The notes under the pieces are model-generated. The model searched no databases. It was not told the DNA's origin and was given only the letters and a program-made list of their open reading frames with translations. Position numbers and translations under genes: made by a program. A DNA stretch of 33,544 nucleotides, from assembly GCA_964555685.1 (NCBI GenBank), contig CAZKTO010000029.1, forward strand, positions 1 through 33,544, in the 5' to 3' direction. Of this stretch, positions 1-6,518 are shown piece by piece. Each line of letters opens with the position of its first letter. The first letter of the stretch is position 1. Origin of the DNA: CAZKTO01 sp964555685 (GTDB taxonomy: Bacteria; Chloroflexota; Dehalococcoidia; SHYB01).

Positions 1-2
1 AC

Positions 3-71
3 GACGCCGGGGTGGCTCCTGAGGCCGCTATTGAGGTAGGGGCGCTGAAGCCCTCTTTTTCGTATCAATGA
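3..71 (+). other. Possible 3' end of an upstream plus-strand gene (uncertain)
   Basis: One plus frame is open from the window edge to a TGA at 69-71 and would encode 22 residues ending ALKPSFSYQ. Another frame stops at 37-39, just before a hairpin followed by T's. Either could be the tail of a gene that starts outside the window. The fragment is too short for any family assignment. Confidence 0.2.
38..60 (+). terminator. Possible Rho-independent terminator
   Basis: An imperfect stem (AGGG at 38-41 with CCCT at 51-54, plus an inner C-G pair) is followed by a run of five T's at 56-60. This fits the end of a plus-strand transcript from outside the window. The stem is short, so confidence is modest. 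Confidence 0.35.
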
Positions 72-126
72 CCGCTCGGGACCACCGCTAGTACCCATTG
101 CAAAACTCGCCAAACGGCCGAGTCAC

Positions 127-207
127 TGTCACCCCGAGGCCGTCTGCGGCCGAGGGGTCTGGGAAGGGGACCCCACCCCAGACTCCTCGCGGAGCCTCGG
201 AATGACA
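127..207. repeat. Palindromic intergenic repeat, copy A (81 bp)
   Basis: The ends TGTCAcccCGAGGC (127-140) and GCCTCGgaaTGACA (194-207) are inverted copies, and an inner GTCTGGG/CCCAGAC pair extends the hairpin. The architecture is the same as the elements at 5205-5310 and 12274-12379: outer TGTCA or CGTCG ends, a GAG/CTC step and a G-rich/C-rich core. It lies just beyond the 3' end of the glucose/sorbosone dehydrogenase gene. No ORF is present, so it resembles a non-autonomous MITE/REP-like repeat. Confidence 0.75.
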
Positions 208-222
208 CTTTTGCAACCAGTT

Positions 223-1593
223 CTAGGAGGCCGCGCGGAGGAGGTAGACGCGCCCATCGAAGGCGAGGATGTAGAGCTCGCCCGAGGCGTCCTCGCCGAA
301 AGAGGAGATGCCGAGGCGCGTCTGGGCGATCTCCCGCTGCTCGGTGACGCGGCCGCCCTCGTAGCGGAGGGCCCACATGCGACCGGAGCAGAAGTCGGCG
401 TAGACGTAGGCGCCCACGAGCCACGGCAGGCGCGATCCGCGGTAGACGTAGCCGCCGGTGACGGAGCAGCCCAGCTCGTGGCCGTAGTCGAGGACGGGAA
501 GCTCCAGGCCCTCCTGGTTGCAGGCGGTGGAGGGCCGGAAGCAGGCGGAGCCCTCCATGATGTTCCAGCCGTAGTTGCCGCCCCTGCGGATGAGGTCGAT
601 CTCCTCGCGGCGGTTCTGGCCAACGTCGGCGGCCCAGAGCTGGCCGGTGGCTCGGTCGAAGGAGAAGCGCCAGGGGTTGCGGAGGCCGTAGGCCCAGATC
701 TCGGTCCGGGCGCCCGGGGGCGCGCCGGGGCCGGCGAAGGGGTTATCGGGTGGGATGCCGTAGGCGAGGCCCGGCGCCGGGCGGTCCACGTCGATGCGCA
801 GGATTTTGCCCAGCAGCGTCCGTACGTTCTGGCCGTTGCCGGAGGGATCGCCCTGGCTGCCCCCATCACCCAGGCCGATGTAGAGATACCCATCGGGCCC
901 GAACGCCAGCATGCCGCCGTTGTGATTGGAGAAGGGCTGCGGGACCTCCAGGAGCACCGATTCGCTGGAGGGGTCGGCGGCGTTGTGGTCCTGGCTCACG
1001 CGGAACCGGCTGAGGACGGTGCGCCTGGGCCCGCCCGCCGAGTAGTAGATGTAGAAGAGGCCGTTCTGGGCGTAGCGCGGGTGGAAGGCCAGGCCCAGAA
1101 GGCCCTCCTCGTTCCCCTCGCGCAGCACCTTGGGACGGATGTCGAGGAAGGTGCTGACGGCGGTCGCGGCCCGGTCGTTGGGGAGCATGAAGATGCGGCC
1201 GTCCTGCTCGACGATGGCGGCGCGGCTGGCGTCGCCGGGCGGGTAGGTGAGGAAGAGGGGGCGATCGCCCAGCCGGCCGGCGGGGATACCGGGGAAGGCC
1301 GGCTCGAGCTGGATGGGGCGCAGGGTCGCGGCGGGGGTGGGTGACGGCGAGGGCGGGACCGGCGAAGGTGTGGGCATTGGCGTAGGAATAATCGGAGTCG
1401 GCGAAGGCGTGGCTGTGGGCGCGGGTCTGGCCGCCGGTGTGGGACTGGCCGGCGGCGAGGGCGCTGGCCCTTCCGTCCTCGGAAGGGGGGCGCCGGGCGA
1501 GTCGCCTGAGCAGGCGGCAAAGAGGGCGAGGCAGGCGGTCGCGACGGCGAGGCCGGCCAGGACGGTGGCCCTATTGGAGGAGCGGTCCGCCAT
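223..1593 (-). CDS. Lipoprotein PQQ-dependent glucose/sorbosone dehydrogenase family protein
   Basis: This 456-residue protein belongs to the GSDH beta-propeller family, which oxidises sugars or related alcohols with PQQ outside the membrane. A hydrophobic N-terminus ends in LFAAC at residue 28, an acceptable lipobox. A Pro/Thr/Ser-rich linker follows (residues 33-92), then the propeller. Family hallmarks are EEGLLGLAFHPRY, NHNGGMLAFGPDGYLY (H224 is the likely catalytic base), GDGGSQGDP, LLGKILRIDVD, GLRNPWRFSFD and GGNYGWNIMEG. The ATG at 1593 is preferred over a TTG three codons upstream, because GGGG lies 4-7 nt ahead of the ATG. The start overlaps the end of the upstream SDR gene by 23 nt, implying translational coupling as the last gene of the operon. 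The substrate is unknown, and no PQQ synthesis genes are in the window. Confidence 0.9.
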   Translation of the reverse strand: MADRSSNRATVLAGLAVATACLALFAACSGDSPGAPLPRTEGPAPSPPASPTPAARPAPTATPSPTPIIPTPMPTPSPVPPSPSPTPAATLRPIQLEPAFPGIPAGRLGDRPLFLTYPPGDASRAAIVEQDGRIFMLPNDRAATAVSTFLDIRPKVLREGNEEGLLGLAFHPRYAQNGLFYIYYSAGGPRRTVLSRFRVSQDHNAADPSSESVLLEVPQPFSNHNGGMLAFGPDGYLYIGLGDGGSQGDPSGNGQNVRTLLGKILRIDVDRPAPGLAYGIPPDNPFAGPGAPPGARTEIWAYGLRNPWRFSFDRATGQLWAADVGQNRREEIDLIRRGGNYGWNIMEGSACFRPSTACNQEGLELPVLDYGHELGCSVTGGYVYRGSRLPWLVGAYVYADFCSGRMWALRYEGGRVTEQREIAQTRLGISSFGEDASGELYILAFDGRVYLLRAAS

Positions 1594-2338
1594 TGACCCC
1601 AAAGGTCTCGCCCGACATGAAGGACGAGGCGTCGCAGGCGAGGAAGAGGACCGGGTAGGCGATCTCCTCGGGCCAGCCGCCGCGCCGCATGGCGTTCTTG
1701 CCGGCCACCTCGTCGGGCTCCTTGCCGAAGCGGGTGATGGCGCGCAGGAAGCCCTCCGTCTTGATGGCGCCGACGGCGATGCAGTTGACGCGGATCTTGT
1801 CCTTGGCCCACTCGGCGGCGAGGAGCTTGGTCATCTGGATGAGGCCGGCCTTGGCGGCCCCATAGGGCATGACGCCCCAGGCGCCGTGGGTCCCCGCGCC
1901 CGAGGCGATGTTGACGATGACGCCGCCGCCCTGGTCGCGCATGATGGAATAGACGGCGCGGCTGCACAGGTAGGGGCCCCGCAGGTTGAGGCTGACCATC
2001 CGGTCGAAGAGCTCGGGCGCCACCTCCTCGGCCGGGGTCCGGTAGCTCCCGCCGGCGTTGTTGACGAGGATGTCGATGCGGCCGAACTCGTCCTTGGCGC
2101 GGCGCGCCATCGCCCCGACGTCCGCCTCGGCGTGGACGTCCGTCTCGATAGGGAGCGCGCGGCGGCCCAGGGCGCGCACCTCGGCGGCTACGCGCTCGAG
2201 GTTGGGCAGCTTGCGGCTGGCCAGGACAACGTCCGCTCCGAACTGGGCGAAGACGAGGGCCGTGGCCCGGCCGATGCCGGTGCCGCCGCCGGTGATGATG
2301 GCGACGCGGCCCGTGAGGTCGAAGGGGGGCGTGGGCAT
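1571..2338 (-). CDS. Short-chain dehydrogenase/reductase (SDR)
   Basis: This is a classical 255-residue SDR, an NAD(P)-dependent oxidoreductase with a Rossmann fold. The cofactor motif TGGGTGIG is at residues 16-23, NNAG at 93-96, and the catalytic Ser146, Tyr159 and Lys163 (YGAAK) are all present. The C-terminal part (SSFMSGETFGVNGG) is typical of enoyl-reductase/2,4-dienoyl-CoA-reductase-like SDRs, but the substrate cannot be read from sequence. GGGAG lies about 7 nt before the ATG. It sits 21 nt after a small membrane protein gene and overlaps the downstream dehydrogenase gene, so it is a member of the 223-5084 operon. Confidence 0.92.
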   Translation of the reverse strand: MPTPPFDLTGRVAIITGGGTGIGRATALVFAQFGADVVLASRKLPNLERVAAEVRALGRRALPIETDVHAEADVGAMARRAKDEFGRIDILVNNAGGSYRTPAEEVAPELFDRMVSLNLRGPYLCSRAVYSIMRDQGGGVIVNIASGAGTHGAWGVMPYGAAKAGLIQMTKLLAAEWAKDKIRVNCIAVGAIKTEGFLRAITRFGKEPDEVAGKNAMRRGGWPEEIAYPVLFLACDASSFMSGETFGVNGGPLLQ

Positions 2339-2359
2339 GGAGCGCTCCCGGGCCGTCGC

Positions 2360-2551
2360 CTAGGTGGACGGCGGTCCGGCGGGCGGCTCCCCGGGCTTGG
2401 GGCGGGTCACGCGGAGGAGCAGCATGGCGACGACGCCGGCGATGAGGCCGACGATCAGGCCGGCGAAGAGGGAGACGCTGTAGAGGACGACGAAGACGGC
2501 CAGGTACTCCAGCAGGAGCCTTCGCCAGGACGGCAGGCGGCGCGGGCGCAC
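2360..2551 (-). CDS. Small membrane protein of unknown function
   Basis: This 63-residue protein has a basic N-terminus (RPRRLPSWRR), a long hydrophobic stretch from about residue 13 to 47 that could form one long or two short membrane helices, and a Pro-rich polar tail. The start is a GTG with AAGGAG nine nt upstream, a strong ribosome-binding site that supports a real gene. It fits exactly between the nicotinamidase-like gene and the SDR, with about 22 nt on each side. I recognise no family. Its place in the operon suggests co-expression, nothing more. Confidence 0.65.
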   Translation of the reverse strand: MRPRRLPSWRRLLLEYLAVFVVLYSVSLFAGLIVGLIAGVVAMLLLRVTRPKPGEPPAGPPST

Positions 2552-2573
2552 GGGTTCGTCTCCTTGGGAGGGC

Positions 2574-3134
2574 TCAGGCGGCGGGGCTCACCGGGTCTTG
2601 GCGGGGGGCCGGCTCCCGCGCGTCCAGGAAGCGCCGCAGGTGCTCGAGACCGAAGCGGTGGTTCTCGGGACTGAAGCTGGCCACGCAGTCCTCCGGCACC
2701 TCGATCCGGTAGCGGCGGAAGAAGGCGTCGGCGGCGGTGTGGAGGACGCAGACATCGGTGCAGACGCCCACGATGGTCACCTTGCCGGGATGCAGATCGC
2801 GCAGCCGCCGCTCGAACTCGCCGTTGCTGAAGCCCGTGTAGACGTGCTTCTCGAAGTACTGGCCCCGCGGGACGTATCCGGCGATCTCCGGGATGACCTC
2901 CGCCTCGATGGTTCCCTTCATGCAGTGGGGCGGACACAGGCCGGAGGCGATCTCCGGGTCCTCGGGGACGTGGGCATCGCAGACGAAGAACAGGGCGGAG
3001 CCTCGGGCGAGCTCCCGGTCGAGGAGCTGGCGGACGTTGGGGATGATGCTCCGGGCCCCGGGGCCGCAGGAGAGGGGGTAGCCATCCTCGAGGAAGCCGC
3101 GGAGCATGTCCACGACGACGACGGCGTCATTCAT
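2574..3134 (-). CDS. Isochorismatase-superfamily cysteine hydrolase, nicotinamidase-like
   Basis: This 186-residue protein carries the isochorismatase-fold catalytic triad: Asp9 (VVVDM), Lys96 (FEKHVYTGF) and Cys129 (GVCTDVCV). It also has the metal-site pattern expected of nicotinamidases, Asp53-x-His55 (CDAH) and His70 in CPPHCMKGT, which resembles the PncA WPxHCxxGT motif. Nicotinamide to nicotinate is therefore the best guess, but related amidases acting on other amides cannot be excluded. A GGAGGTGA ribosome-binding site precedes the ATG. The gene is followed after 22 nt by the small membrane protein gene and lies in the minus-strand operon. Confidence 0.85.
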   Translation of the reverse strand: MNDAVVVVDMLRGFLEDGYPLSCGPGARSIIPNVRQLLDRELARGSALFFVCDAHVPEDPEIASGLCPPHCMKGTIEAEVIPEIAGYVPRGQYFEKHVYTGFSNGEFERRLRDLHPGKVTIVGVCTDVCVLHTAADAFFRRYRIEVPEDCVASFSPENHRFGLEHLRRFLDAREPAPRQDPVSPAA

Positions 3135-3178
3135 GGGGTCTCACCTCCCGCGCCCGCGTCCGGCCTCCTAACGCCTCA

Positions 3179-3961
3179 TTATACACGCGCCTTGGACCTC
3201 AAATGCTTCCGGAGAAAGGCGAGGGTGTCGGGCCAGGCCTGCCGGGAGGAGGGCTCGTGGTAGGACCAGCCGTCTGGGTTCAGGAAGGCGTGACCGCCGC
3301 CCTTGTAGATCTTCATCTGGTAGGGGACGCCGCCGGCCTTCATGTTCGCCTCGAGCTGCGCCAGCTTCTCCGGCGTACCGACCTGGTCGGCGTCGCCAAA
3401 GACGACCATCGTGGGGCAGCGGATGCGCCCGGCCCGGTCCATGGGATGATAGGGCTTGCGCTCGCTGAGGGTCTGGTACGTGAGCTGGCTGACGTAGTAG
3501 AGGACGGCGCAGGCGAGGGTGGGCCGCTCGATGGCCAGGACCATCGAATAGGTGCCGCCGGTGCAGAAGCCGATGGCGCCGGTCCGGCCGGGTATGGCCA
3601 GGCCCAACCGCTCGAGATAGGCGATGCCGTCCACGTAGTCCTGAAGGATCGTGGGGTTGTGGATGCGGTCGATGGCGGCGAGGATGGCGGGAATGTCCTC
3701 GCGGGGGCTGGGCTCGCCGGTGCGGGCGTAGTAGTCGGGGACAAGGGCCACGCAGCCCTCGCTGGCCAGGTTGGCGGCGACGTCGCGGACGTGCTCGGTG
3801 AAGCCGAAGGCCTCCTGGCCGACGATGATGCCCGGGAAGGGCCCGCCCTGGGCCGGCCGGGCGAGGAAGGCCGGGACCGGGTAGCCGTTCGAATCGTAGA
3901 TGATACGCTCCTGGATGATGCCCCGGATGGCTTCCGCGCGCGGGACGACGCCGGTGGTCAT
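3179..3961 (-). CDS. Dienelactone hydrolase family protein
   Basis: This 260-residue alpha/beta hydrolase is of the DLH family, which uses a Cys-Asp-His triad. The nucleophile elbow is GFCTGG (Cys133), the acid is in FGDADQVG (Asp192), and the histidine is in GGGHAFLNP (His224). Glu50 in GQEAFGF matches the glutamate that tunes the cysteine in carboxymethylenebutenolidase. An upstream ATG would add 11 residues, but GAGGAGG about 6 nt before the ATG at 3961 supports the shorter form. Characterised relatives hydrolyse dienelactones in chloroaromatic breakdown; many relatives act on other esters. It is the second gene of the minus-strand operon, with 44 nt to the next gene. Confidence 0.9.
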   Translation of the reverse strand: MTTGVVPRAEAIRGIIQERIIYDSNGYPVPAFLARPAQGGPFPGIIVGQEAFGFTEHVRDVAANLASEGCVALVPDYYARTGEPSPREDIPAILAAIDRIHNPTILQDYVDGIAYLERLGLAIPGRTGAIGFCTGGTYSMVLAIERPTLACAVLYYVSQLTYQTLSERKPYHPMDRAGRIRCPTMVVFGDADQVGTPEKLAQLEANMKAGGVPYQMKIYKGGGHAFLNPDGWSYHEPSSRQAWPDTLAFLRKHLRSKARV

Positions 3962-3993
3962 CGATCGCCTCCTCAATGGAAGGGCGGCCAGCA

Positions 3994-4009
3994 CCCCGGC
4001 ACGCCGGGG
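3994..4009. repeat. 16-nt palindrome, family CCCCGRC..GYYGGGG (copy 1)
   Basis: The sequence is CCCCGGCACGCCGGGG. It is one of six copies in the window and lies in the spacer between the two first genes of the minus-strand operon. Confidence 0.7.
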
Positions 4010-4040
4010 TTCCCGGCCCCCGCCGGTCCACGCCTCGCCC

Positions 4041-5084
4041 CTACGCTTGAATGAGCCGGGTGACGGACTTGCTCATGTGGCCGCCGCCCCAGGGCGGGAC
4101 GATGCACGAGAAGCCGCCCGCCTCGCCCCCCGCGACGAGCATGGCGATGGCGTCCGGCCCAGTGACGACTGGTCGGAGGGGCTTGCCCTGCGCGGCGGCG
4201 GCGCGCTCGGAGGAGCCCCGGCCCTGGCGCTGGAGGCGGGCGGCGGAGCCCACAGCCCGCTGGGCCAGGCGCTCCATGGCCCGGCGCTTGGTCCAGCCGG
4301 CGTTGCGGAAGACCTGCACGTGCTCCGGCGACCAGACGAGGGCGATCTCGCCCAGGTTGGGGCCAAAGACGCTCATGGCCTCGGCGGCGCTCTCCAGCAG
4401 GTCCTCGGGGGTGTTGCTGGCGTGGTCCATGAACTGGAGCGGCGGGTGGACGGCGAAGACGGTGACGGCGCTCTCGGCGGGCTTGAAGCCGCGCTGGACG
4501 TGCAGGGGCTCCCAGGGGCTGGCGTCCTCGTTCTCGGCGATGCAGAAGCTGTACTTGCCGCCGTGGCCGAAGGTGGACTTGTCCAGCACCCCGGGAGTCC
4601 CGCCGGTGACGTTCATGTTGATGAGGCGGACGGTGCGGCCGATGGTGGCGTTGGCCCGGAAGCCTGGGCCGAAGACGTTGACGCCGGCGTTGATGCCGAG
4701 CCGCTTGGCGACAGGCCCGTTGACGACGATGAGCTGGGCCGAGCCGCCGGTGCTGGCCATGCTGCCGTGCCAGTTGAACTGGGGCTCCGCCATCGCTTCG
4801 ACGATGGAGACGACGACGGGCATATACTCGGGGCGGCAGCCAGCCATGACCGCGTTGATGGCGACCTTCTCGGTGGTGATGACGCGGCCTCGAGTGGGGA
4901 CGACGCCGATGACGTCGGCGGGGCGCTTGCCGGCGTGGGCCAGGAACTCGCGGACGCGCTCCTCCGTGGCTGGCACGACGGGGAGGCCATCGGTCCAGCC
5001 GCGCTCGTAGTAGAGCTCGATGACCTGGGCGAGATCGGCGGACGGGAGCTCGACACGCTGGGACGCGAGAGGCTCGGTGGTCAT
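4041..5084 (-). CDS. Conserved protein of unknown function (TDGLPVVPATEERV type)
   Basis: This 347-residue protein has no recognisable classical domain. Its N-terminal TDGLPVVPATEERV segment looks like a family signature I have seen in uncharacterised bacterial proteins; I cannot name an enzyme activity. Other conserved-looking segments are TTEKVAINAVMAGCRPEYMPVV, GVNVFGPGFRANATIGR, LINMNVTGGTPG and a C-terminal PPWGGGHMSKSV. No signal peptide or membrane segment is visible, so it is probably cytoplasmic. AGGAGA precedes the ATG by five nt. It is the first gene after a strong promoter at 5111-5139 and leads the operon of dienelactone-hydrolase-like, nicotinamidase-like, SDR and GSDH genes, hinting at a catabolic role. 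That last point is inference. Confidence 0.8.
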   Translation of the reverse strand: MTTEPLASQRVELPSADLAQVIELYYERGWTDGLPVVPATEERVREFLAHAGKRPADVIGVVPTRGRVITTEKVAINAVMAGCRPEYMPVVVSIVEAMAEPQFNWHGSMASTGGSAQLIVVNGPVAKRLGINAGVNVFGPGFRANATIGRTVRLINMNVTGGTPGVLDKSTFGHGGKYSFCIAENEDASPWEPLHVQRGFKPAESAVTVFAVHPPLQFMDHASNTPEDLLESAAEAMSVFGPNLGEIALVWSPEHVQVFRNAGWTKRRAMERLAQRAVGSAARLQRQGRGSSERAAAAQGKPLRPVVTGPDAIAMLVAGGEAGGFSCIVPPWGGGHMSKSVTRLIQA

Positions 5085-5110
5085 ACGCTCTCCTGGGGCA
5101 AGCTGCTAGG

Positions 5111-5139
5111 AGAATAGGGACAACGCGTTATGGTGTCAA
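5111..5139 (-). promoter_or_regulatory. Sigma-70-type promoter of the 223-5084 operon
   Basis: Reading the minus strand, TTGACA (5134-5139) and TATTCT (5111-5116) are separated by exactly 17 bp. Transcription would start near 5104, giving a leader of about 20 nt before the ATG at 5084. Confidence 0.8.
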
Positions 5140-5204
5140 CGTTTCCAACGAGGACATTGGATGCGCTTCCTTAGAGAGCGTGTGAGAAGCACCCGCCACC
5201 CACC

Positions 5205-5310
5205 GTCGTTGCGAGCGAGTCCCCGAGCGTGGCAACCTGGTGGGGCTGGGCCCCGTTCGTGCGCCACCCATCACCCCACCAGATTGCTTCGCGGAGCCTC
5301 GCAACGACAG
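5205..5310. repeat. Palindromic intergenic repeat, copy B (106 bp)
   Basis: The outer arms begin CGTCGTTGCGAG and end CTCGCAACGACAG, and inner CTGGTGGGG (5238-5245) pairs with CCCCACCAG (5274-5282). The length (106 bp) is identical to the element at 12274-12379, and the overall plan matches the one at 127-207. It lies in the spacer between two divergent genes and carries no supported ORF. Confidence 0.8.
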
Positions 5311-5371
5311 CAGGGAAGGGCTACGACAGGCGCTTCTTTGTCTTTTCACACATTCTCTTATTGATTGAACT

Positions 5372-5418
5372 CATCCCGAAATCCCCTCCCCCTTCAAGGG
5401 GGAGGGGATTTCGGGATG
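5372..5418. repeat. Perfect 47-nt inverted repeat
   Basis: Two 23-nt arms are perfectly complementary and separated by a single C at 5395. The left arm starts CATCCCGAAATCCCC and the right arm ends GGGGATTTCGGGATG. No T-run follows on either strand, so it is not a typical Rho-independent terminator. The arms contain runs of five and four G's or C's. Confidence 0.85.
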
Positions 5419-5549
5419 GCTTCTTATCAACTCCCTTCGCTGCTCGGCATGGACGTCCTTGGCACTGGCGACTTCGAATGCAACGCCAACCCGGGAGGGA
5501 TGGTGTTGGATCTCCCGGCGGCCAGTCAACGGGTATGGAACAGCCCCTG
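5419..5549. other. Spacer with no gene recognised
   Basis: The 5085-5596 gap between the divergent genes holds the operon promoter, repeat B, the perfect hairpin and the promoter at 5550-5558. In the remaining stretch I see no supported ORF, RNA gene or further repeat. Confidence 0.6.
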
Positions 5550-5558
5550 TGCTACAAT
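5550..5558 (+). promoter_or_regulatory. Extended -10 promoter of the MetF-like gene
   Basis: TGCTACAAT is an extended -10 element with no good -35 upstream. Transcription would begin near 5565. The leader contains GGAG (5575-5578) that can pair with CTCC (5583-5586), and the only Shine-Dalgarno-like sequence lies 18 nt from the ATG, further than usual. Confidence 0.5.
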
Positions 5559-5596
5559 GCGGCCAACGCCTTTAGGAGTAGTCTCCCCTGCTATCG

Positions 5597-6505
5597 ATGG
5601 CTACCGTCACCGAGATCTACGCCGCCAAGGGCCGGGCCTCCGGCGGCCGCGAGCCGCTCATCGCCTACGACGTCTCGCCGCCGCGGTCCGGCGACGGCGG
5701 GTTCGCGGCGGAGATAGCGGCGCTGGACGCCGACCTGATGTGCGTGGCGTACACCCCCGGCCGGGCCGTGCGCATGGACACCATCGCCGCCGCTGCCACT
5801 ATCAAGTGGCACGCCCGGCGCGAGGCCATCGCCAACGTCTCCTGCCGCGACATGAACAAGGTGGCGGTCCAGGCGCACCTGCTGGGCGCCCAGGCCCTCG
5901 GCGTCGAGAACGTGCTGGTGGTCCGGGGCGACGACTTCTCCGAGAAGGACCAGGGCCGCGTCAAGCCGGTGAACGACTACCGGCCCACCGAGCTCATTCG
6001 CTCGATCAAGGAGATGAACGCGGGCCGTGACTTTCGGGGCTTCAAGCTGGCGGCGCCCACGGCGTTCTGCGTGGGAGCGACGCTCGACCCGAATAAGGGG
6101 ATCGAGCCGCAGGTGGCGCTGACGCTCAAGAAGATCGAGGCCGGAGCGGACTTTTTCATTGGCCAGTCCATCTACGCTCCGGCGCTGGCGGCGGCCTTTC
6201 TCCGCCGGTTCGAGGCGCGGGCGGGCCGGCGCATCGGCGTACCGGTGCTGTGGGGGATTCAGGTCCTGGCGCCGGGCGGGCTCGTCTTCGGCGAGGTGCC
6301 GGAGGCGACGAAGCGCGACCTGGAGCGCGGCCGCTCCGGGGTGGAGATCGCCATCGAGACGGCGCGGGCGCTGCTGGAGCTGGGCTGCGATGCGTTCTAC
6401 ATCGTGCCGCCCATCATGAAGGGCGGCGCGCGGGACTACGCGGCAGCGCAGGCTGTGCTGAAGGGCATCCGCCGGGAGCGCGTGCGCAGCGGGGTTCGGG
6501 GATAG
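5597..6505 (+). CDS. Methylenetetrahydrofolate reductase-family protein (MetF-like)
   Basis: This 302-residue protein has the MTHFR TIM-barrel pattern. The segment CRDMNKVAVQ followed by HLLGAQALGVENVLVVRGDD (residues 83-112) matches the FAD- and folate-binding part of MetF. The conserved FEFFPP strand, whose glutamate (Glu28 in E. coli MetF) assists catalysis, appears as YDVSPP, so Asp25 replaces Glu. MetF reduces methylene-tetrahydrofolate to methyl-tetrahydrofolate with FAD in the cytoplasm. The Asp change and the lack of neighbouring methionine or Wood-Ljungdahl genes leave open a different C1 or folate-related role. It converges on the ThDP enzyme gene, with only 13 nt between the stops. 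Confidence 0.85.
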   Translation: MATVTEIYAAKGRASGGREPLIAYDVSPPRSGDGGFAAEIAALDADLMCVAYTPGRAVRMDTIAAAATIKWHARREAIANVSCRDMNKVAVQAHLLGAQALGVENVLVVRGDDFSEKDQGRVKPVNDYRPTELIRSIKEMNAGRDFRGFKLAAPTAFCVGATLDPNKGIEPQVALTLKKIEAGADFFIGQSIYAPALAAAFLRRFEARAGRRIGVPVLWGIQVLAPGGLVFGEVPEATKRDLERGRSGVEIAIETARALLELGCDAFYIVPPIMKGGARDYAAAQAVLKGIRRERVRSGVRG

Positions 6506-6518
6506 GGCGGGCGCGTCC

